Positions 57,861 through 64,000 of a stretch of DNA of 64,000 nt are shown here, piece by piece; positions within the stretch are counted from its first letter, which is position 1; each line of letters opens with the position of its first letter. The DNA is from Tubiluchus corallicola (taxonomy: Eukaryota; Priapulida; Priapulimorpha; Priapulimorphida; Tubiluchidae): positions 1 to 64,000 of the forward strand of contig JAQGDQ010000344.1 in the NCBI GenBank assembly GCA_030141605.1, read 5' to 3'. The position numbers and the translations under genes are program-made. The notes below the pieces were generated by a model. The model saw nothing but the letters and a program-made list of their open reading frames with translations. It ran no database searches and was not told the DNA's origin.

Positions 57861-60800
57861 GTACACGTTGCTAGCTTTCATGCCTTTTCTCTTGTAACTG
57901 ACGTGAACAAACGTAAGTAAATTGATAAAGTCTTTAAAACGTTAAAAGTTTGTGGCTATATACAAAATGTTGAGTAGATTTAACCATTTCACTGCCATGC
58001 AATTTGTACTGTAGCTGGCATAGAGGACTGTTTTAAGAAAAGGAAAAATTGCTACTGCTACAGATGGCACTACACGCTATAGATTACTGCAACTTTTACC
58101 ATGTCATCCTCAGATTTACTGTCAAAATTATGATTGTTACCATCATAGCTGTTCACACCCATCATAATTTTCACTGCTGCCGATGCCATTGCTGTGCACC
58201 ACCACAATCACGAGTACTACCATTTTCGTTGATACCATTTTCATGTCATTTCAAAAGTAGTTTTGTTTTGTTTAGTAAAATTCAAAGTATCTTACACAAT
58301 GTAGAGTAGAAAATAAAACTACACAGCAGTACAGCGCATATTCAGTAATAACAGCAATCCTTTTCCAAGCTTTGGCATTTTTTGGCTATAGGCATTTTGC
58401 AGTGCCCTCTATACTGACTTTTTGGCCGGCAGAGGACAGCGCCACTGTTTATTTTCAGTAACGTGCCTGAGGTGTGCAGGTATCATTGCTATTTTTAGGT
58501 GCCAGTAAATTATATGTTATGTATGATGGTGCAGTGTTGTCATACAAGCAGCTAGTGTAGCAGCTAGGAGGCGACTGAACGGGTTGGAAGGAAGAGTGGT
58601 TCTAAATGACCTTAAAAGAAGTTGATCCATATTTTGGGGTCTCCCTAATTTGATGGACTTGATGAATGTAATTTTGGACACAAAGGACATAATTTTGAAT
58701 GCCCATTCGCTAAACTGATGGACATATTCTGATGGACGTCCGTTTACTATTTCGATGGACTTGTTGGGCACAGTGGACGTTGTTGAACGCCTGTCTACTA
58801 AACTGATGGACTTACGTAATCTTGAATGTAACTTTAAGCATCCATTCACTAAATTGAAAACTATTTTGATCTACATAATTTACGTCCATTTACTATGTGT
58901 ATTTGAATGCAGTGGACATCCGTTTGGTATGTGTATTTGAATGTGGTGGACTTAATTTCGAGAGTACATTCACAAAATAATTTAAAGTAATTTAATGGAC
59001 CTACGGAATTGTTGATGTGGTGGGCTTAGCATTTAGCACCCGCTGGACGTTATGTGGATGGACTTCATATATTACGTGCAAATCAATTTGATTAGTTTGT
59101 GCGACCAACATGATTTTTATTTTTACAACATCCATTGCGTCCATTAAATTAGTGAATAGACGTCCAACTTACGTCCATCGCGTCCATATTATATTCATTA
59201 TCCACTCATGTAGGATTTGCTCACATTTTGACTATTGGTAGTTGTGCATTTATGGTACTGAATAACATACTTCTATGTTGGCAGGTATCAGAAGACTGGA
59301 GTGAGATGGTTATGGGAATTACATCAGCAGCAATGTGGCGGTATCGTAGGTGATGAAATGGGACTGGGAAAAACTATTCAAGTTATTGTCTTCTTGGCAG
59401 CATTGAGAGAAAGCAAGCTGAGGTCTTATGGAACAAAGTAAACATCTAATAATAATAATAATAGTAGTAGTAGTAGCAGTATTAATAGTACAGTAAGTCC
59501 TCGCTTAACGACTCCCAGTATTTCATTTTAACGACACTGAACGTTTGACACCTTTTTCGCACTTAATGATGCACAGTTTTATTTTAACGACATTGTTTTT
59601 ACTTTGCTCACAGTCATTTTTTTATTTTATCAACAACCTTTTTTTACCTAATTTGAAGCAATACATATTGCATTATTTTGTTCTAAAAACGCATTAGTAA
59701 CCTAAATAGTGCAATTATTATAATGTTTTTCATTTCCGACTGACTACGTACTAAAGCCTAGCCATTTGTATCAAGCCACGCCGTTAGGTTAGCCCCATCG
59801 TTGCGCACATAGTTAGTTCTATTTCAGTCAAAAATGAAATGTTTTTCACCTTCGAACACATTGTAGAGATAACATAAACGCTGTTCCTTGGGATGCCTCT
59901 CTTCCTCTCGAATTTAACCTTCAAACTGTGTGAATCTACCCTTAATCCGACAATATGAGCTTTTTTAAAATCGGCTTTAAATTCAACAGACACAAAAACC
60001 AAAGCTATGCCGACTGTGAATAACAAACTACATCTGCGTAACAAAGACTATTACTATCCCACTTTTAACGCAAATACCACGCGTCGGACAGCAGGTGCCA
60101 TTCTTAAAGTCTTTGGTGTGGCCCAGCTGCGGTACCGAACTCGCAACCTCCCAGACGAAAAGCAGACACGTTATCGATTACACTACACTGCCTAGTCAAC
60201 GGTTTCTTATGGTCTGTGGTTCATAGTTTTAGCATTAATATGTTTAATCCTAAAATATTATTACAAGAGTGTAATTTTGTATGAACACGTTGTGTGAAAG
60301 AGGATTAGAATTCAGTTGTCAGAGAAAAATGTAATGCCCTTCACAAAGATTATAATATTTATTCAGTACCTTTCACCCTGGCGAGCCTCATCAGCTGAAA
60401 ATTACAGGTAAAATGTTAAAACAATATGTATAAATGTAAAACAAGAGCATTAAAAACAAAAATTGTAGCTTAACATCATTGGTTTGAAATATAATAGTAG
60501 AGAAAGAATATAAATTACTGCATAAAAAGAAAAACCCAGAACTGTACAATTGGTTTTTGTCCGAATAGAAATTAATTAAAAAAAGCAAAAAGGATAAATT
60601 AGCATACTTAAATACAAAGTGCTGGTAACCTGAAAGTGAGGTTTACAAAGTTTGGCTGTTTATAAGTACTGAGGAAACATAAGTGGCTGTGGTGTGTTAC
60701 AGTGAAAGGCACATAAAATTGAGTTGTTTGTGGTGGATTACATTAAGTAATATTGCACTTGGGCTTAAAGTCAACTAAAATAACAAAAGTAGAAAGGTAA

Positions 60801-63350
60801 GGATAAAATACATAGCATATAAATACTTTTTAAATTAAAATGCTAAAAGCACCCAGCGACCAACTCTCGTAACTCGAAATTTCTGTTGTTTTATTTACAA
60901 AACTTTAGAAATGATGAACTTTTCGTTTCATAATATTTTACTCTTCGGCATTATTACTGCAACATCATCTTTTTATATCAGGTACATCGGATTGGGTCCG
61001 TCTTTGATTGTTGTACCAGCAACTGTCATGCATCAGTGGGTGCGGGAGTTTCACACATGGTGGCCACCCTTTCGTGTAGCTGTATTGCACGAAACCGGCT
61101 CCTTTAGTGGTTCAAAGGTAATGCTTTTCTTTACTTTTTGAAATGTTATTAAAGGAAAGGCCAAGTCTTCCAGAAAGTTGGGCTTATTTCAATGTTAGCA
61201 AAAATGTTAGAAGGATTCAGTGATAATAGTGTGACGAGCACCTCACGTAATTAGTAAAATCACTTTAACGTCTCGATCTTTTCTTGTTTGGGCGCTGTGA
61301 CTGTCAATGCTCGTTTTTCGTCCATTGACGTCATTCGTCCTGAAGAAAAGTAGTGCACTGTCAATCTTCATCAAAAGTATAATAAGTTTTTACAAAAATA
61401 TAGATAGCTAATTTTGAACATTAGGTGAAGTGCAGAAGTTTGAATTAGTTGTAAGTACCGTGCGCTTACAGAAAGCCACGATGCGCTTACGAAAAGTCAC
61501 GAAGTCTGCTAGTCACGTCATAATTTTTAAGTGAACGACGGCAATCACCGCGCCTGAAACTTTCTATTCAGAGGTAGTACATTTAAAATTTATGCTTTAT
61601 AGACAGTGTTTGTAAATTTCTTTGTCGTATTTTTCTAAGTTTAAGAGATCGCAGTAAAATAAACCCAACTTTCTGAGTGTCTTGTTCTTTGTTTTAAAGT
61701 TTTATTAGAAAGCAACATGATAACTAAGATTACATGTTTTTTCATTGTTTTAGGCGTCACTTGTACAGAATTTACAAGAAGACAACGGCATGATCATTAC
61801 ATCATACACTGGTCTAGTACAGCACCAGAAAATGTTGTTGAAATACGACTGGCATTACATTATTCTTGACGAGGGCCACAAGATACGAAATCCAGATGCC
61901 CAGGCGACATTAGCTGCCAAGCAAGTAAGATGATTTTCATCGTCTAACGTTTTAAGTTTTACTACGATAGTTGCAATACTGTGATGGGGAAATTCGTGAG
62001 AAATGGGAAACTAAATAAAACTGCTTATTTGAATTTTGCATGATTTTTATAAAAGTTGAAAGACTGTTTGTTATTCTGGGCGATGATTTGTTGTGACAGT
62101 GGGGCTGATCCAGGTGAGGCTGTTTTATACTTGCTTCAATAGTAGCTGCACCACTGGGTTCCTCTTACAATAATAAAAGGAAGCAAAGTACCTTTTCTGT
62201 TAGAGGCCATAATGGGGCTATATCTTTGTGTACAATGCAGTTTTACAGTTTAGTGTAGATGAATAGGTATGTTGGAATTATAGGAAATTCATAATAGCAA
62301 ATCGTTTTTTTTTTGTTACATTATAACTTAACTTGTGAACGTTTAGTATGCATAGTAAAGACCATTCATCAATAATAATATCAAAAGTTAAATATAAGCC
62401 TATTGCTGTGCTGTGTAGAAATACTGTGTTTGTTGAATTTGAATTTAACGTGCCAAAATTTGCTACCTATGGTAACAGATGTGGACAGGTGATAGCAATG
62501 GGTGACTTTAAAGCAGGATGTTTCAATTTAAAGGAAAACTGGACGATTGATTAGACTCAATATCATTTTAATTTGCTGTCCAAAATATACACTTTCTCAC
62601 CTATAAAAGTTAGCAATTGTTTCCAATATTTGAATAATTACCTTGGAAAGTTAATTAACGGCAACCGAACACAGCTGTTGCTTGTATCACAAACTAATGA
62701 CAGTTTGTGCAAGGGTGGGCATCTTCCCTGCACAGTAAGCTTGTTTGTGTAAGCGAATATTACTATAAGATGCTGATGTGATGTCACGAAAATGAGCTCT
62801 ATGTAACAGACAGACACTGCTGTTCGTGATCATGCTTGTCACGGTACTATGTTTGTTTGTCAGCCACGTGAATGTGTTAAAAAGTCAACATTGCCACTTA
62901 GTGGATTCGCTGAGCCACACGCAGCTTTGATAGTATGACAAAAATTAACTATACAAGGTAATTATTATTTAGTCTAAGCTTTGATTTAAAAAGAGCTGTT
63001 GTAGTTTTCAATGTTTTTGAGCATACTCTATTTTGAAGTAAAGTCTACACAATTGTCAGGTTTTCCTTTAATAATGTATGCACCTACGGTGTACCCTAGC
63101 ATTGCTAACTGCAGGTTAATACAATAAATTGCTGCCTCTTTTCAATAGTTGAATCTTTTTATAAATGTTTTAGTTTCGCACTCCTCACAGATTCATACTT
63201 TCCGGATCTCCGGTTCAGAATAATCTGAAGGAACTGTGGTCACTTTTTGACTTTGTTTTTCCTGGAAAGCTTGGGACTCTTCCGGTTTTCATGCAGGAGT
63301 TTTCAGTTCCTATTACTCAGGGCGGATATGCAAACGCCAACTCTGTGCAG
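50584..63350 (+). CDS. ERCC6: ERCC6 / CSB SWI2/SNF2 DNA-dependent ATPase, 5' part (10 coding exons, rest off the right edge)
   Basis: CSB recognises RNA polymerase II stalled at DNA damage and starts transcription-coupled nucleotide excision repair in the nucleus. Coding exons: 50584-50927, 51881-52010, 52446-52524, 54274-54900, 56390-56573, 57723-57860, 59285-59437, 60982-61117, 61754-61924, 63174-63350. They give 713 codons in one phase-consistent frame, about half of the family length (human about 1,490 aa). The ATG at 50584 is in a strong context (aacATGG), with an in-frame TGA at 50557. The visible part covers the N-terminal regulatory region and ATPase lobe 1; lobe 2 and the ubiquitin-binding tail are outside. 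Exon 10 ends [10 protein letters not shown] at a phase-0 donor; no further exon was recognised up to 64000. Introns carry many MITEs but no transposase gene. Confidence 0.95.
51173..51809 (-). mobile_element. Family B MITE, copy 5, inverted, in ERCC6 intron 1
   Basis: The ends are tgtgtgcttgcaaagcaaaa and ttggtttgcaagcacaca. It makes up two thirds of ERCC6 intron 1 (50928-51880). Confidence 0.85.
52024..52240 (+). mobile_element. Family E MITE, short version, 13 nt from a splice donor
   Basis: It starts tagtaagcccttgtttagcg and ends ttaagcgaggacttactg, so both termini are present. The left end is 13 nt beyond the donor of ERCC6 exon 2 (52010). Confidence 0.8.
52525..54273 (+). other. ERCC6 intron 3, nothing recognised
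   Basis: 1.75 kb of AT-rich sequence, with an attaa-rich tract at 53820-54000. No exon, repeat partner or TIR was recognised inside the window. Confidence 0.6.
55720..56100 (-). mobile_element. hAT-like remnant in ERCC6 intron 4
   Basis: Clusters of gaattcgaatttg-type sequence and a right end attcgttgatcagccctg resemble hAT termini and the element at 17660-18060. Confidence 0.45.
57000..57310 (+). repeat. Dispersed repeat pair, copy 2, in ERCC6 intron 5
   Basis: Collinear with 3950-4330. The rest of intron 5 (56574-57722) shows nothing recognisable. Confidence 0.7.
57995..58440 (+). repeat. Dispersed repeat family M, copy 2, in ERCC6 intron 6
   Basis: Collinear with 16150-16681, including gcaatttgtactgtagctgg and the right end gactttttggcc. 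Confidence 0.7.
58515..59215. repeat. Foldback-type degenerate array of gatggac / gtccat motifs
   Basis: Many gatggactt, tggacgtcc and ggtggactt motifs occupy 58640-59060. The inverse motifs (gcgtccatt, acgtccatcgcgtccat) lie at 59125-59195. This suggests an element whose arms are degenerate tandem repeats, in ERCC6 intron 6, ending about 70 nt before exon 7. Confidence 0.6.
59285..63350 (+). CDS. ERCC6: ERCC6 exons 7-10: SNF2 ATPase lobe 1
   Basis: Residues 501-713. Exon 7 has the Q-motif region [13 protein letters not shown] and motif I (Walker A) GDEMGLGKT at residues 523-531. Exon 8 has motif Ia ([12 protein letters not shown], 560-571) followed by [19 protein letters not shown], diagnostic for CSB among SNF2 proteins. 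Exon 9 carries motif II DEGH at 636-639, and exon 10 carries motif III LSGSP at 663-667 and [16 protein letters not shown]. All catalytic residues in these motifs are present, so the gene looks functional. Confidence 0.95.
59443..59487 (+). repeat. (TAA)n(TAG)n microsatellite just after the ERCC6 exon 7 donor
   Basis: aataataataata followed by gtagtagtagtag begins 6 nt beyond the donor at 59437. Confidence 0.85.
59491..59785 (+). mobile_element. Family E MITE, 3' truncated
   Basis: It starts cagtaagtcctcgcttaacg after a TA and is collinear with 29088-29400 (cgtttgacacctttt, tttactttgctca). The right terminus was not found. It lies in ERCC6 intron 7. Confidence 0.75.
60110..60197 (-). repeat. 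tRNA-like fragment in ERCC6 intron 7
   Basis: The minus strand has gcagtgtagtgtaatcgat (A-box-like), an anticodon-like loop CTTTTCG and a B-box-like gcgagttcggtacc. The T stem is poor. Probably SINE-derived. Confidence 0.35.
61149..61697 (-). mobile_element. TTAA-flanked MITE filling ERCC6 intron 8
   Basis: It is bounded by TTAA at 61149-61152 and 61694-61697. It is the inverse of 1720-2256: gtgcgcttacagaaagccac, cgcttacgaaaagtcacgaag and tgacgtcattcg are shared. It makes up about 86 percent of the intron 61118-61753. Confidence 0.75.
61925..63173 (+). other. ERCC6 intron 9
   Basis: 1.25 kb without recognised repeats or exons; the pyrimidine tract and tag at 63160-63173 form the acceptor of exon 10. 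Confidence 0.6.
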
Positions 63351-64000
63351 GTTGGTCACCTTTTGTTTGTCTTTTAATTGACAGCTGTGTTTATAGAACA
63401 GAACATTGATGAACATAATTCCCGATACCTGCTTCACAATCAAGTACAGTTCTTTAGGATGAGCTATTGGCCCATCAGAGGTGTCTTAATTACATTCAGA
63501 TATGCTTTCTTCCTCTTGCAGTGAGGTAAACTGTCAGGGTTATAATGTATGGGCCCAGAACACAGGTACCGCAGTCAGCCATTCATTTACTGTCCAGATT
63601 GTGCATTGCTAAACTTTGTTCACTAAAATTGTTTAATCTCTTACATAAATTCTTGATATAACCTACTCAATGAGTGAAATAGTTAAGTCGTCTTTGTTTT
63701 GTTTGACAATTTTTTGCAGGCCATTAAGTGTATAGCAGTGATACATTTTCTGGAATAATTGACAATAGGACAATTGACAATAATTGACCCGACGGCTGTT
63801 TCCCACATTTTGAAAGGGTTACATCATTATTTAGCTCTGCCAGACAATTAATTAATTGTCTTGTGGTTTGTTCTGATTTATTATTCAAAGCCTTGTGGTT
63901 TCAGAGGCGTAAAAAGGTGGGGGCAACAGGGGGCAATGGCAATGCTCTCGGGCCCAAGGGTGAGAAGGTGCAATATTCGTCTAGAGTTCAATGACTGTTA
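63351..64000 (+). other. Start of ERCC6 intron 10, cut by the window edge
   Basis: It begins gttggt. No sequence resembling the next expected CSB exon (cysteine-rich helix before the PYLLRR motif) was found. Confidence 0.6.

Noticed and set aside
50928-63173. A transposase gene inside ERCC6 introns, as with the PGBD3 gene in vertebrate ERCC6
   Set aside because: All transposon remnants found in the introns are short and noncoding; no transposase motifs were seen.

Overview
The window is nuclear DNA from an animal that is not a vertebrate. Protein-coding exons are short, obey GT-AG splicing, and sit in AT-rich introns of 0.3 to 3.6 kb full of small DNA-transposon remnants. Imperfect CCCTAA-type repeats suggest a TTAGGG telomere, which argues against insects. 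I cannot name the species. There is no sign of bacterial or viral genes.

Three conserved genes account for essentially all coding sequence. (1) 2320-21086, minus strand: the first 12 coding exons (471 codons) of Miro/RHOT, the mitochondrial Rho GTPase; its C-terminal part lies beyond the left edge. (2) 24500-48414, minus strand: a complete 20-exon gene of 1,169 codons with three von Willebrand A modules, best matched to VWA3A. (3) 50584-63350, plus strand: the first 10 coding exons (713 codons) of ERCC6/CSB, the transcription-coupled repair SWI2/SNF2 ATPase, running off the right edge. All exon joins were checked for phase; the VWA gene closes in frame from ATG to a TGA followed at once by AATAAA. 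Miro and the VWA gene are in tandem, 3.4 kb apart. The VWA gene and ERCC6 are head to head, 2.2 kb apart. The three proteins (mitochondrial transport, a probable cilium-associated protein, DNA repair) have no evident joint pathway.

The rest is introns and two intergenic regions, dominated by repeats. These include TA-flanked pogo/Tigger/mariner-like MITEs, hAT-like elements with 8-bp target duplications (one carrying a nested MITE), TTAA-flanked MITEs, and a five-copy 640-730 bp family. There are also a foldback element with tandem-repeat arms, a long palindrome, several minisatellites (one inside a TIR element, one with higher-order structure, one almost free of G on one strand), tRNA-derived fragments and two non-LTR retrotransposon 3' ends.

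The most unusual observations are a decayed copy of a VWA exon inside a Miro intron, several transposons ending or beginning within 5-35 nt of splice donors, and an ERCC6 intron made almost entirely of one MITE. I found no undescribed gene system.
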